64,000 nucleotides of DNA from Paenibacillus sp. (GCF_031177825.1 NZ_JAPSKE010000002.1:186001-250000), one strand, 5' to 3'. Counted from the stretch's first letter, positions 51,050 through 60,298 are shown. Numbers and translations are program-made. Notes: generated by a model from the letters alone, not told the origin.

Positions 51050-52261
51050 TTACTTGATCAGAAACAGCTTGGAAGCGGTGCGCTTCAGCATCGTCCACCA
51101 GCTCGCTTCCGGGACGTCGACCGGCGACTCGAGGTCGTACTCCTTAAGCACCGCGTCGCCCTTGTACACGACGATCTTGCCGATCGGCTGGCCGATGGCG
51201 ATCGGCGCTTTCAGGTTTTCGTCGTATTTGAGCTCGTAACGAATCTCGTCGGTGTTGTCGCCCTTCTTCAGCAGAACGCTGTATTGATGGTCGGCTTTCA
51301 ACTCGATCCGTTCCTGCTGACCCTTCTCGACTTTAATGCTGCCGATCTGATCGCCGTCTTTAATCAGCGTATGGTTCTGGTACTGCGCGAACGCGTAGTC
51401 GAACATGGACGTCACCTCGGCGTTGCGCGTCTTCGTGTTCGGCTCCCCGAGCACGACCGCGATGACGCGGAAGTCGTTGCGCTTCGCCGTCGCCGTAAGG
51501 CAAAACTTCGCTTCGCTCGTATATCCGGTCTTGAGCCCGTCCGCGCCGGAGTAAAACCGCACGAGCTTGTTCGTGTTCACGAGCCAGAACGGCTTCTCCG
51601 ATTCCTTCCGGAGATAGTCTTGATATACGCTCGTATATTTCGTAACTTCTTCGTGCTTCATGAGCTCGCGGGACATGATGGCGATGTCTTCGGCCGTCGT
51701 ATAGTGATTTTCCGCAGGCAATCCGTTGACGTTCACGAAGTTCGTATTGTTCATCCCGAGCTCCTTGGCGCGCTCGTTCATCATTTGAACGAATTGCTGC
51801 TCGCTGCCCGCGATTTTCTCCGCCATCGCGACGGACGCATCGTTGCCGGACGCCATCGCGATGCCCTTCAGCATCTCGTCGACGGTCATCTCTTCGCCGA
51901 CCTCCAGGAAGATCTGAGAGCCGCCCATCGATGCCGCGTATTCGCTCGTCGACACCTTATCGTCGAGCTTGATCTTGCCCGCGTCGAGCGCCTCCATGAT
52001 CAGCAGCATCGTCATCACCTTCGTGATGGATGCCGGCGGCAGCTTTTCCGATACGTTCTTTTGGAAAATGACGGTGCCCGTGTCGGCGTCCATCAAGATC
52101 GCCGAGCGCGCGTTCGGCGCCAGATCGACGACCGGCGCTTCGGCCGACTCGGCTTCGTCCGCGCCGATCGAGGCGGCCGCCGAGCCCGCGCCCAGCGTCA
52201 GAGCGACCAGCATGGCGAGGATGGCGACGGCGAATCTCTTGCTCATCTTGTTTGTGATCAA
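51050..52261 (-). CDS. dacF: D-alanyl-D-alanine carboxypeptidase DacF
   Basis: Forespore penicillin-binding protein that trims cortex stem peptides. 403 residues: signal peptide (1-about 31), S11 peptidase domain with SITK (S78-K81), SGN (138-140) and KTG (244-246), and C-terminal beta domain ending in an amphipathic helix (TMLKRTASKLFLIK) for membrane association. The TTG at 52261 has AGGAGGGG upstream. In B. subtilis dacF and spoIIA can be co-transcribed; here a strong terminator intervenes. Confidence 0.95.
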   Translation of the reverse strand: MITNKMSKRFAVAILAMLVALTLGAGSAAASIGADEAESAEAPVVDLAPNARSAILMDADTGTVIFQKNVSEKLPPASITKVMTMLLIMEALDAGKIKLDDKVSTSEYAASMGGSQIFLEVGEEMTVDEMLKGIAMASGNDASVAMAEKIAGSEQQFVQMMNERAKELGMNNTNFVNVNGLPAENHYTTAEDIAIMSRELMKHEEVTKYTSVYQDYLRKESEKPFWLVNTNKLVRFYSGADGLKTGYTSEAKFCLTATAKRNDFRVIAVVLGEPNTKTRNAEVTSMFDYAFAQYQNHTLIKDGDQIGSIKVEKGQQERIELKADHQYSVLLKKGDNTDEIRYELKYDENLKAPIAIGQPIGKIVVYKGDAVLKEYDLESPVDVPEASWWTMLKRTASKLFLIK

Positions 52262-52602
52262 CTTCTACCCCTCCTAAGAAATGACGAACCTATTTTTCGA
52301 GACTGGCAAAATGCGGTTTTTGCGCTCTTACCATTGTTGACGGGGGAGAATCGTTTTATACCGGGTCGCGGCGCGCCTTCTCGGCGTATTCGACCGAAAC
52401 TAGACAAGGAGGCGTCGTACCGCGACCGAGAAGAAACCCGGGGTACTGTCGAACGAGGAAAAAATCGTAGAACGCAAAGATCCGTCCGAGGAGCCATTGG
52501 AAGACAAAAAGGGCGGGGAAATCCATATGAGCCTAGAGTCGAACCATGACAAATGCCCCGAGCGGCTTTCCCGCTCGGGGCTTTCGTCTCCTCGGCCGGG
52601 TC
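52262..52602. other. 341-base gap without a supported gene
   Basis: Between dacF and the nuclease-fold gene. On the plus strand there is TTGACG with TATACC 14 bases later near 52340, an AAGGAGG near 52407 followed by a 50-codon hydrophilic open stretch that has no usable start, and a GC-rich hairpin (CCCCGAGCGG/CCGCTCGGGG, about 52556-52580) that could end the minus-strand gene. It may hold a decayed gene or a small RNA; I do not call either. Confidence 0.5.
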
Positions 52603-53259
52603 TCACCCGACCATATACAGCAGCAGCTGCGGCTCCAGCGCGGGCTCGTACGCGCGAATGCGCCGGGAACCGGCCCCCGCCGGCCGGAGCAGCCGCTTGT
52701 CGACGAGCGACTTCAGCAGCGAGCGAGCCGTCTTGTCGGACACCTGCAGCGCATGCATGACGTCCGACGGCCTCGTCGGACGGACGGAGCGGGCGGCAAG
52801 ACGGAGGATCTCCTTCTCCCCGGGAGACAGACGATTCGGATCCGTCGTTCGGTCCCGGAACATTCGGCCGAACGCCTCGATCAACGTTCGCTGACAACGG
52901 AGCGGATCCTGCAGGACGTCCTCGAGAGTGAACCGAAGGACGACCCAAAAATCCGCGCTCAATCGCTCTGCGCGGGGTTCGCTCTCCGAGACGCGAGAAC
53001 CCTCGTCCACCGCGATGCAGATGCGGAACGGAGGCCGCAGGAAGGCGAAGTCGAGGCGGATCGCCCGTCCTTCGAAATTCCGAACCTCGTATTGCGGGTG
53101 CAGATGTTCGAACGAGCCGAACGCCGGCCACCAGACGTTACGCAGAAACTGCCGCTCGCCGTGTCCGTGTCCCCGTTCGAGCGCCTCCCGCGCCTTCCGC
53201 GTCTTCCCGCGCAGCGCCGCGTCGAACCATGCTTCATGTTCCGAGTCGAACGTCTTCAT
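52603..53259 (-). CDS. PD-(D/E)XK-like (DUF559-type) fold fused to winged helix
   Basis: 218 residues. The N-terminal part (about 35-125) has the DUF559-like pattern IRLDFAF (D70), CIAVDEG (D85) and LRFTLEDVL; the C-terminal part (about 140-200) is a helix-turn-helix (RPSDVMHALQVSDKTARSLLKSL). In the nuclease family the second motif is IExDG; here the catalytic glutamate position is alanine (A83), so it is probably catalytically weak or dead and may serve as a DNA-binding regulator. The ATG at 53259 is only weakly supported by a ribosome binding site (GGGGCGGGAACGAG). Confidence 0.75.
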   Translation of the reverse strand: MKTFDSEHEAWFDAALRGKTRKAREALERGHGHGERQFLRNVWWPAFGSFEHLHPQYEVRNFEGRAIRLDFAFLRPPFRICIAVDEGSRVSESEPRAERLSADFWVVLRFTLEDVLQDPLRCQRTLIEAFGRMFRDRTTDPNRLSPGEKEILRLAARSVRPTRPSDVMHALQVSDKTARSLLKSLVDKRLLRPAGAGSRRIRAYEPALEPQLLLYMVG

Positions 53260-53299
53260 ACACTCGTTCCCGCCCCTTCGTCGTTCGCGCGTAAACAAC

Positions 53300-53339
53300 A
53301 AAAAGCGCCGCTCTTCTCGTTCCCGAGAAGAAGCGGCGC
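53300..53339 (-). terminator. Intrinsic terminator of the TetR gene
   Basis: Strong stem GCGCCGCT...CTTCTCG with matching arm, followed on the minus strand by five Ts. Confidence 0.9.
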
Positions 53340-53372
53340 GTGCTTCGCGACCGAAATTCGATATCGCTTCGA

Positions 53373-53966
53373 TTATACCTGATCCGGCGATACGATGCCA
53401 TAGTACAGAATCGACAACAGCTGCTCGCCGACCGTATGCAAATCGAGCGGGCCGCCCATCGCATCGGACCGGGCGACGAAGTCCTTGAGCCCCATCATGA
53501 AGAGGAGCACGACATGAGGCGATAAATCCTTCCGCAGCTGACCCCGCTGCTGTCCCTCGAAGATGAGACGCTCCATCATCGGCGTGACGATGCGTTGCTG
53601 CATCGCGATGATGCGCTTCGCTTTGTCCGGATAAAGCCGCATCAAATCCCGCACGAAGATGCCGTTCATATGATCCATCCCCCGGTATTGCGCGAGCGCC
53701 TTCAGCGCGTCCAACGGCGACGGCGAGCGCTCCAGCATCTCGGCGAAATCCGCCTCGCCCTTCTCGAGCAGCGCGTCGAGCACGTGATCGAGAAGCTGCT
53801 CCTTGCTGCCGACGTATTTGTATAACGTCATCTTCGCGACGGGCACCGCTTCTGCGATGTCGTCCATGCTCGTCTCCGCGATGCCGCGTTCGCAGAACAG
53901 CCGCTCCGCGGCCCCCGCGATCGCCGACAGCTTCTGGCGTTCTCTCTTGGTCCTTGTGTCGCTCAC
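53373..53966 (-). CDS. TetR/AcrR-family regulator
   Basis: 197 residues: N-terminal HTH (about 12-58, with ETSMDDIAEAVPVAKMTLYKYVGSK as two parts: ETSMDDIAEA and VAKMTLYKYVG) and a C-terminal ligand/dimer domain. Third gene after the ABC exporter, so it probably represses it. GTG at 53966 with GGGAG upstream. A candidate operator, the ATACCGGTAT palindrome, lies in front of the ABC genes. Confidence 0.9.
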   Translation of the reverse strand: MSDTRTKRERQKLSAIAGAAERLFCERGIAETSMDDIAEAVPVAKMTLYKYVGSKEQLLDHVLDALLEKGEADFAEMLERSPSPLDALKALAQYRGMDHMNGIFVRDLMRLYPDKAKRIIAMQQRIVTPMMERLIFEGQQRGQLRKDLSPHVVLLFMMGLKDFVARSDAMGGPLDLHTVGEQLLSILYYGIVSPDQV

Positions 53967-54005
53967 TACCGTCCCGGCTCCCCCGCGTGCCCGGCGCCGT
54001 CCGTC

Positions 54006-54803
54006 TCAGACGTCCTGCCTTCGCAGCATCGCCCATCCGGCGGCGAGTCCGGCGAAATATATCCCTAATGTAGTCGCCAAGCCCGAAGGTGTCAAGACGG
54101 CGTCCCGTCGGATGGAGGCGGCGTCGAACGCTTGGAACAGGCTGAAATTCGAGAGCCAGCTGACGCTGTCGTCGAGTCCGTTCAGCATCTGAAGCAGGAA
54201 CGACACGACGACGATGCCGGACGCCGCGGAAATCGCGGCGCGTTCGGACCGAAATGCGGCGGTAAGCGCGTACCCGATGCCGGCGAAGGCGAGGGCGATG
54301 CAATACCCTGCCGTCAGCAGCAAGACGACGGCGCCCGGGGCGTTCACGTCGGTCGTGCCGTAGCCGAAACCGAGCGTCACGGCGACGCTTAACGCATAAA
54401 CGGCCGTCACCTCGAGCCAATGCGTCAACGCCTTCGAGAAAAAGATTTCCCCGCGTCCGTACGGAAGCGAAAACAGCCACTCCGCCGTCTGACGGTCGCG
54501 CTCCTTCGCGATCGAAGCGGACGCCCAGATCGCGGCGAATACGCCGAGCATCAGCGTAAAGAACGTGTACGGCTGCGTGGACATCCACCCTTCGAACGTC
54601 GTGAGCGCGTCCGGCTCGATGCCGACCGCCGCGAGCATCGCCGGCGGATACGATTCGATGAGCCTCGACAGCTCGTCGTTGCTAATATAAATTTCGGCGA
54701 GGCCGGCGAACATCGCTTGAAACGAGAGGACGACGACGGCGGCGACGATCCACCCGCGGCGGCCGAGCTTCCATTCGAGACGCATCAGGTTGCGTTTGAT
54801 CAT
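54006..54803 (-). CDS. ABC-2 type transporter permease
   Basis: 265 residues, about six transmembrane segments with a large loop after the first; layout of an ABC-2 permease. ATG at 54803 overlaps the ATPase stop by 4 bases. Together with the ATPase gene it forms an export system; substrate not predictable from sequence, though such TetR-controlled pairs often move drugs, lantibiotics or lipids. Confidence 0.9.
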   Translation of the reverse strand: MIKRNLMRLEWKLGRRGWIVAAVVVLSFQAMFAGLAEIYISNDELSRLIESYPPAMLAAVGIEPDALTTFEGWMSTQPYTFFTLMLGVFAAIWASASIAKERDRQTAEWLFSLPYGRGEIFFSKALTHWLEVTAVYALSVAVTLGFGYGTTDVNAPGAVVLLLTAGYCIALAFAGIGYALTAAFRSERAAISAASGIVVVSFLLQMLNGLDDSVSWLSNFSLFQAFDAASIRRDAVLTPSGLATTLGIYFAGLAAGWAMLRRQDV

Positions 54804-55702
54804 ATCCGCTCCCCCTCTTGCTCGTAATATTGCATAAAGAGCTCTTCAAGCGTCGGCTTCCGAATGGCGATATCCCGAATCGGATAGCGGGCGAGCAGCT
54901 GCAGCGTTTCGTGAATGTCCCGGTTCGCGGCGAAGCGATGTTCCCCGTCCCGATATTCGACGTTCGGATCGATCTCTCTTAGCCCGTACGCCTCGATTCG
55001 GTCGCCCTCCTCCGAGTACGTCACCGAGATGCGCAGCCGGCTCCGTCCCGGAATGTCGCTCATCGCGGACACGTGCCGGATTTCGCCGTCCTTGATGAAC
55101 GCGACGCGGTCGCACAGCCTCTCGACCTCGGTCAGCACATGCGTCGAGAAAAACACGGTGTTCCCCGCCGCTTTCCGCTCTTGAAGAATTTGGAAAAATT
55201 GCTGCTGCATCAGCGGATCGAGACCGGACGTCGGCTCGTCGAGCACGAGCAGCTTCGGCTCGTGCAGCAGGGCGGCGATAATGCCGAGCTTCTTGCGGTT
55301 GCCGAGCGAATACGACTTCACGCTGCGCGACGAATCGAATTGGAGCCGCTCGGCATACGCTCTCGCACGGGTGCGCTCCAGCTCCAGCCCGTATGCGCGA
55401 GCCGTCGCGCGGAGCACCTGATCGCCCGTCAGCTCCTTCGGAAAGCTGACCTCGGACGGCAAGTAGCCGACGGCGCGACGCAGCTCCGGCGCGTCCGCGC
55501 GGACGGGCCGGCCGAACAGACGAATTTCCCCCGCATCCGGACGGGACAGCCCTAAGAGCATTCGAATCGTCGTCGATTTGCCGGCGCCGTTCGGCCCGAT
55601 AAAACCGAACGCCTCGCCTTCCGCCACGGCGAATTCGATGCTTTGCACGCCTCTGGCCGAGCCGTATCGTTTCGTAACGCCATTCGCTTCAAGGACCAAC
55701 AT
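54800..55702 (-). CDS. ABC transporter ATP-binding protein
   Basis: 300 residues: Walker A GPNGAGKST (about 36-44), signature YSLGNRKKLG (a variant of LSGGQ), Walker B LLVLDEPTSGLDP, and a C-terminal extension typical of ABC-2 exporters. ATG at 55702 with AGAGGTG upstream. Drives export with the adjacent permease. Confidence 0.93.
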   Translation of the reverse strand: MLVLEANGVTKRYGSARGVQSIEFAVAEGEAFGFIGPNGAGKSTTIRMLLGLSRPDAGEIRLFGRPVRADAPELRRAVGYLPSEVSFPKELTGDQVLRATARAYGLELERTRARAYAERLQFDSSRSVKSYSLGNRKKLGIIAALLHEPKLLVLDEPTSGLDPLMQQQFFQILQERKAAGNTVFFSTHVLTEVERLCDRVAFIKDGEIRHVSAMSDIPGRSRLRISVTYSEEGDRIEAYGLREIDPNVEYRDGEHRFAANRDIHETLQLLARYPIRDIAIRKPTLEELFMQYYEQEGERI

Positions 55703-55746
55703 CGTTGGACACCTCTGTTATACTCGATTTTAATTACAAGTATATT

Positions 55747-55791
55747 TTTATAACTGGAAATTAGGTTTGTCAATCATTTTTATACCGGTAT
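55747..55791 (-). promoter_or_regulatory. Promoter of the ABC exporter with candidate TetR operator
   Basis: Minus strand TTGACA (55773-55768) and TATAAA (55752-55747) with a 15-base spacer, in a strikingly AT-rich stretch of the GC-rich window. A perfect ATACCGGTAT palindrome (55791-55782) sits 8 bases upstream of the -35. Confidence 0.5.
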
Positions 55792-55928
55792 TATTTATAT
55801 ATGTATACCCTCTGCGTATAATTTTGTCGTATCGTCCCTACGACGCCTTGGTCTGGGCCGACAAAAAAATAGACGCGCGCGTCGCGCCGATCGCAGTCGC
55901 TCTCCCCCTCTGTTACATCCGCGTTTCG

Positions 55929-55963
55929 AAAAAAAGAGACCCTCCGCATTCGGAGGATCTCTT
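55929..55963 (-). terminator. Intrinsic terminator of the nucleoside salvage operon
   Basis: AAGAGACCCTCCG/CGGAGGATCTCTT stem with a 4-base loop and seven Ts on the minus strand, just after pdp. Confidence 0.92.
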
Positions 55964-55977
55964 GGAAAGTCGAGCGA

Positions 55978-57321
55978 TCAAGCCAGCCGTTCCACGCCGC
56001 TCTGCGTCACGACCGCGTAGATGAGCGGCGGCTTCGCGGGCGGCGCATCTTGCAGCGCGTAGGCGTCGCTCGCCTTCTGGACGACCTCCGCCAAGGCGGC
56101 TTCGCCCGTCGCTTCGCCGACGTGCAGCTCCGCGAGCGGCTCGCCCGCATCGACCCGATCGCCGATCCGCTTCAGCATGCGGATCCCGACCGCAAGGTCG
56201 ATGGTCGCGTCCTTCGTCGCGCGCCCCGCGCCGAGCCACATCGCGGCCGTGCCGAGGTCCTCCGCGCGGATCGCGCCGACGTACCCGGCGCGGGGCGCCG
56301 GCACGGGCACGACGCGCGCGGCGGCCGGCAAGCGGCCCGGCTCGTCGGCGACGGCGGAGTCCCCGCCCTGCGCGGAGACGAACGCCGCGAACTTCCGCAG
56401 CGCCTCGCCGGAAGCGAGCTTCTCGCGAAGCGCGGCCCGGGCCGCGTCGTACGACTCGGCGCCGCCGCCGAGCACGAGCATGTGCGCGCCGAGCGCGAGG
56501 CACACCTCGATCAAGTCCGGCGATACGCCCGGCTCGCCGCGAAGCACGCTGAGCGCCTCGCGCACTTCGAGGGCGTTGCCGATCGAATTGCCGAGCGGCT
56601 GGTCCATGCCGCTGATGACCGCGACGGTGCGGCGGCCGACCTCGGTGCCGATCGCCACCATCGCTCTAGCTAAGGCGATCGAGTCGTCGATCGTCTTCAT
56701 GAACGCGCCGCCGCCCGTCTTGACGTCGAGCACGATCGCATCGGCGCCGGCCGCGATCTTCTTGCTCATGATGGAGCTCGCGATCAGCGGGATCGATTCG
56801 ACCGTCGCCGTTACGTCGCGCAGCCCATAGAGCAGCTTATCGGCCGGCGTGATATTGCCGGACTGGGAGATTACCGCGACGCCGAGCGCGTTCACCTGCG
56901 CGGTGAACGCGTCCTGCGTCAGCTCGACCCGAAAGCCCGGAATCGCCTCCAGCTTGTCGATCGTCCCGCCGGTGTGGCCAAGGCCGCGACCGGACATCTT
57001 GGCGACCGGCACGCCGGCGCTCGCGACGAGCGGCGCCAGCACGAGCGTCGTCGTATCGCCGACCCCGCCGGTCGAATGCTTGTCGACCTTGACGCCGCGC
57101 ACGGCCGATAAGTCGACCGTGTCGCCCGACTCGGCCATGGCGAGCGTCAGCGCGGCCGTCTCCGCGGCGGTCATGCCGCGGAAATAGACCGCCATCGCCC
57201 AAGCGGACATCTGGTAATCCGGAATCGCGCCGGAGACGTAGCCGTCGACCAGGAAGCGAATTTCCGCTTCCGACAGCTCCGCCCCGTCCCGCTTCGCCTG
57301 AATGAGATCGACCGCGCGCAT
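55978..57321 (-). CDS. pdp: Pyrimidine-nucleoside phosphorylase
   Basis: Phosphorolysis of uridine, thymidine and deoxyuridine to base and pentose-1-phosphate. 447 residues with the family motif VDKHSTGGVGD in the phosphate site, GRGLGHTGGT, and the C-terminal biotinyl-like/alpha-beta domain (about 340-440). GTG/ATG start at 57321 right after the PNP genes; last gene of pdp-PNP-PNP-deoB. Feeds deoB with pentose-1-phosphate. Confidence 0.95.
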   Translation of the reverse strand: MRAVDLIQAKRDGAELSEAEIRFLVDGYVSGAIPDYQMSAWAMAVYFRGMTAAETAALTLAMAESGDTVDLSAVRGVKVDKHSTGGVGDTTTLVLAPLVASAGVPVAKMSGRGLGHTGGTIDKLEAIPGFRVELTQDAFTAQVNALGVAVISQSGNITPADKLLYGLRDVTATVESIPLIASSIMSKKIAAGADAIVLDVKTGGGAFMKTIDDSIALARAMVAIGTEVGRRTVAVISGMDQPLGNSIGNALEVREALSVLRGEPGVSPDLIEVCLALGAHMLVLGGGAESYDAARAALREKLASGEALRKFAAFVSAQGGDSAVADEPGRLPAAARVVPVPAPRAGYVGAIRAEDLGTAAMWLGAGRATKDATIDLAVGIRMLKRIGDRVDAGEPLAELHVGEATGEAALAEVVQKASDAYALQDAPPAKPPLIYAVVTQSGVERLA

Positions 57322-57325
57322 CGTT

Positions 57326-58174
57326 CTACACCTCTACTTCGCGAACGAAAGCGCGAATCAGCGTCTTGAACTTCGGCTTCGTGCGGTTCGCCACCGCCAC
57401 GACCTGCTCGTGCGTCAGCGGCTCCAGCTCCTCGCCGATCGCCATGTCGGTAATGCAGGAGATGCCGAGCACGCGCAGCCCCGCATGACGCGCGGCGATC
57501 GTCTCGCCGACCGTCGACATGCCGACCGCGTCGCCGCCGGCGCGCGCGAGCAAAATCAGCTCGGCCGGCGTCATGTACGTCGGGCCGCTGACGCCGCAAT
57601 AGACGCCTTCCACGAGCCGCATCGGCTCGCCGTCTTCGCCCCGCACGTCCGCGGCCAAACGCCGCGCCGTCGCGCGGTACTCCGCGTCGTACGCCGTCGA
57701 CATGTCCGGGAATCGCACGCCGAGACGCGGATCGTTCGCGCCGATCAACGGGTTGTCGCCCGTGAAATTAATATGGTCCGTAATGAGCATCAGGTCCCCT
57801 GCCGCGAACGACTTGTTCATGCCGCCGGCCGCGTTCGTCACGACGAGCGTCGAGACGCCGAGCAGCTTCATGACGTACACGGGGAACACGACCTTCCGCA
57901 TCGAGTACCCTTCGTAGTAATGGAACCGCCCTTGCATGACGATGACCGGCTTGCCTTCGAGCTCGCCGATCACGAATTGTCCGGCATGCCCTTCCACCGT
58001 CGACACGGGGAAGTGGGGCAGCTCGTCGTAAGGCACTTTCACCGCGTTCGCGACGTCGTCGCCGAGGTCGCCGAGACCCGAGCCGAGAATGAGACCGATC
58101 TTCGGCTCGCGGCCGCCCAGCTTCAGGCGGAGCGCGTCCGCCGCTTCTTGCGCTTGTTCGTAGTATGTAGCCAT
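57326..58174 (-). CDS. Purine nucleoside phosphorylase paralog 1, altered base-recognition residues
   Basis: Trimeric low-molecular-mass PNP family, 282 residues: GSGLG phosphate loop (about 31-35), GRFHYYEGY, NAAGG and MSTVGETIAARH. Of the two residues that bind the purine 6-oxo group in trimeric PNPs, the glutamate is methionine here (M201, TYMTPAE) and the asparagine is aspartate (D243, ITDMAIG). In the neighbouring paralog both are standard. This favours 6-aminopurine nucleosides such as adenosine over guanosine/inosine. ATG at 58174; tandem with paralog 2 (18-base gap). Confidence 0.94.
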   Translation of the reverse strand: MATYYEQAQEAADALRLKLGGREPKIGLILGSGLGDLGDDVANAVKVPYDELPHFPVSTVEGHAGQFVIGELEGKPVIVMQGRFHYYEGYSMRKVVFPVYVMKLLGVSTLVVTNAAGGMNKSFAAGDLMLITDHINFTGDNPLIGANDPRLGVRFPDMSTAYDAEYRATARRLAADVRGEDGEPMRLVEGVYCGVSGPTYMTPAELILLARAGGDAVGMSTVGETIAARHAGLRVLGISCITDMAIGEELEPLTHEQVVAVANRTKPKFKTLIRAFVREVEV

Positions 58175-58192
58175 CCTTGTGTATCCTCCCGT

Positions 58193-59047
58193 TTAGTCGC
58201 TAGAGCCAGGAAGCTCGGCGACGATGCCCGTCACGACGCGAATGAACGTCTCCCGCACCTTTTCGGCCGTCTCCATGACCTCTTGATGCGAGAGCGGCTG
58301 ATCCAGCATCCCCGCCGCCATATTGCTGATGCAGGAAATCCCGAGCACCTCGATGCCGGAATGGCGCGCGGCGATCGTCTCCGGCACCGTCGACATGCCG
58401 ACGGCGTCGGCGCCGAGCGTGCGCAGCATCCGAATTTCCGCCGGCGTCTCGTACGTCGGGCCGAGCAGTCCCGCGTAGACGCCTTCTTGGAACGTCACGC
58501 CGACCGACTCGCCGACGCGGCGAGCGAGCGCGCGAAGCCGCTTGCTATACGCCTCGGACATGTCCGGGAACCGTACGCCGACCTCCGGATCGTTGGGACC
58601 GATCAGCGGATTTCGGAACATCCAGTTGATGTGATCCGAAATCAACATCAGGTCCCCCGGCTGGAACGACGCGTTGATGCCGCCCGCCGCGTTCGTGACG
58701 AGCAGCGTCTTCACGCCGAGCGCCTTCATGACGCGCACCGGGAACGATACCGTCTCTGCCCCGTACCCTTCGTACATATGGAACCGGCCCTTCATGAGCA
58801 GCACCGGCTTGCCCGCCAGCGTGCCGATCAAGAGCTCGCCCGCATGCCCTTCCACCGTCGATACCGGAAAATGCGGAATGTCCGCGTAATCGACCGTCAC
58901 CGCGTCCTGAATCGAGTCGGCCAACACGCCGAGCCCCGATCCGAGCACGAGCGCGATCTCCGGCCGAACGCTCGTCCGGCTCTCCAGATAAGCAGCCGCC
59001 TCCCGAATCGAAGCCATCATGCCGTTCCCGCCTGCCGCTTGCGCCAT
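58193..59047 (-). CDS. punA: Purine nucleoside phosphorylase paralog 2, standard 6-oxopurine type
   Basis: 284 residues, same fold and motifs as paralog 1 but with E200 (TYETPAE) and N242 (ISNMAAG) intact, so inosine/guanosine phosphorylase, the usual PunA/DeoD-PupG role in Bacillus. ATG at 59047, one base after the deoB stop; GGAG lies about 10 bases upstream. Tandem duplication and divergence with the preceding entry. Confidence 0.94.
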   Translation of the reverse strand: MAQAAGGNGMMASIREAAAYLESRTSVRPEIALVLGSGLGVLADSIQDAVTVDYADIPHFPVSTVEGHAGELLIGTLAGKPVLLMKGRFHMYEGYGAETVSFPVRVMKALGVKTLLVTNAAGGINASFQPGDLMLISDHINWMFRNPLIGPNDPEVGVRFPDMSEAYSKRLRALARRVGESVGVTFQEGVYAGLLGPTYETPAEIRMLRTLGADAVGMSTVPETIAARHSGIEVLGISCISNMAAGMLDQPLSHQEVMETAEKVRETFIRVVTGIVAELPGSSD

Positions 59048-59048
59048 C

Positions 59049-60224
59049 TTACTTCAGCTCCTTGATAAATGAAGTGCCGTGCTCCATCGGCTGCACGCCG
59101 AAATTGTCCAATATGCTCGCGCCCGCGTCCGCGAACGTGCCGCGCACGCCGATCGACGCGCCGCCCGCCAAAGCCGGGCTCCACAGCAATATCGGGACGT
59201 ACTCCCGCGTATGGTCCGTGCCCGCGTGCACCGGATCGTTGCCGTGGTCGGCCGTAATAAGTAAGAGATCCCGCTCCGTGAACGTCTCCATGATCGCCGG
59301 GAGCGCTCGATCGAACGCCTCGAGCGCCTGCGCGTACCCTTGCGGATCGCGCCGGTGGCCGTACAGCGAGTCGAAATCGACGAGGTTGGTGAAACAGAAG
59401 CCGCGGAACGGCTTCTTCATCGCTAGAATCGTCTTGTCCACGCCGTCCGCGTTGCTCTTCGTCGGCAGCGACTCGGTGACCCCTTCCATCGAGAAGATGT
59501 CCCCGATTTTCCCGACCGCGATGACGTCGAGTCCCGCGTCCTTGAGCGCGTTCATGACGGTCGGCGCCGGCGGCTTCACCGCGTAGTCGTGTCGGTTGCT
59601 CGTCCGCCGGAAGGCGCCTGGCGCGCCGACGTACGGACGCGCGATGACGCGGCCGACGGCGAATTCGCCCTGCGTCAGGCGGCGCGCGATGCGGCAAGCG
59701 TCGTATAGCTCTTCGAGCGGGATGACGTCCTCGTGCGCGGCGATTTGAAACACGCTGTCCGCCGACGTGTAGACGATCCAGGCGCCCGTCTTCATTTGTT
59801 CTTCCCCGAGCTCGTCCAAGATGTCGGTGCCCGACGCCGGCTTGTTGCCGATGACGCGGCGGCCGGTCTCCTTTTCGAATGCGTCGATCAGCTTGTCCGG
59901 AAACCCGTTCGGGAACGTCTGGAACGGAATCGTCACGTTCAGGCCCATCAGCTCCCAATGGCCGGTCATCGTGTCCTTGCCGACGGACGTCTCGGCCATC
60001 TTGCCGTAGCAGCCTTTCGGCGACTCGACCGGCGGGATGCCCGGCATGTCCGAGATGTTGCCGAGTCCGAGTTCCCGAAGATGGGGCAGCGAGAGCGTCG
60101 GCACGCGTTCCGAGATGTGGCCGAGCGTATGCGCCCCGGCGTCCCCGAAGCGGGCCGCGTCCGGCAGTTCGCCGATGCCGACGCTGTCGAGGACGATCAT
60201 GCAAATTTTATCGAATGTGCGCAA
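59049..60224 (-). CDS. deoB: Phosphopentomutase
   Basis: Converts ribose/deoxyribose-1-phosphate to the 5-phosphate, linking the phosphorylases to central metabolism. 391 residues: alkaline-phosphatase fold with DSVGIGE and ADHGND metal sites. The TTG at 60224 has AAAGGGGGA about 9 bases upstream; the open frame to 60530 overlaps xerD and was rejected. First gene of the salvage operon as in B. subtilis (drm). Confidence 0.95.
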   Translation of the reverse strand: MRTFDKICMIVLDSVGIGELPDAARFGDAGAHTLGHISERVPTLSLPHLRELGLGNISDMPGIPPVESPKGCYGKMAETSVGKDTMTGHWELMGLNVTIPFQTFPNGFPDKLIDAFEKETGRRVIGNKPASGTDILDELGEEQMKTGAWIVYTSADSVFQIAAHEDVIPLEELYDACRIARRLTQGEFAVGRVIARPYVGAPGAFRRTSNRHDYAVKPPAPTVMNALKDAGLDVIAVGKIGDIFSMEGVTESLPTKSNADGVDKTILAMKKPFRGFCFTNLVDFDSLYGHRRDPQGYAQALEAFDRALPAIMETFTERDLLLITADHGNDPVHAGTDHTREYVPILLWSPALAGGASIGVRGTFADAGASILDNFGVQPMEHGTSFIKELK

Positions 60225-60298
60225 GAGTGCACTTCCCCCTTTGAAATTGGTGGCATCCTCCATTATCTCACTCCCCGGGCGGGGAATGCAAAAAGGCG

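Noticed and set aside
52404-52556. Hydrophilic open stretch after AAGGAGG
   Set aside because: There is no start codon at a proper distance from the ribosome-site-like sequence and no stop before it runs into the next gene's antisense, so I did not call a gene.
52603-54588. A 661-codon open frame on the minus strand
   Set aside because: It runs in a different frame through the TetR and permease genes; only its last 218 codons look like a protein. The rest is open because of high GC.
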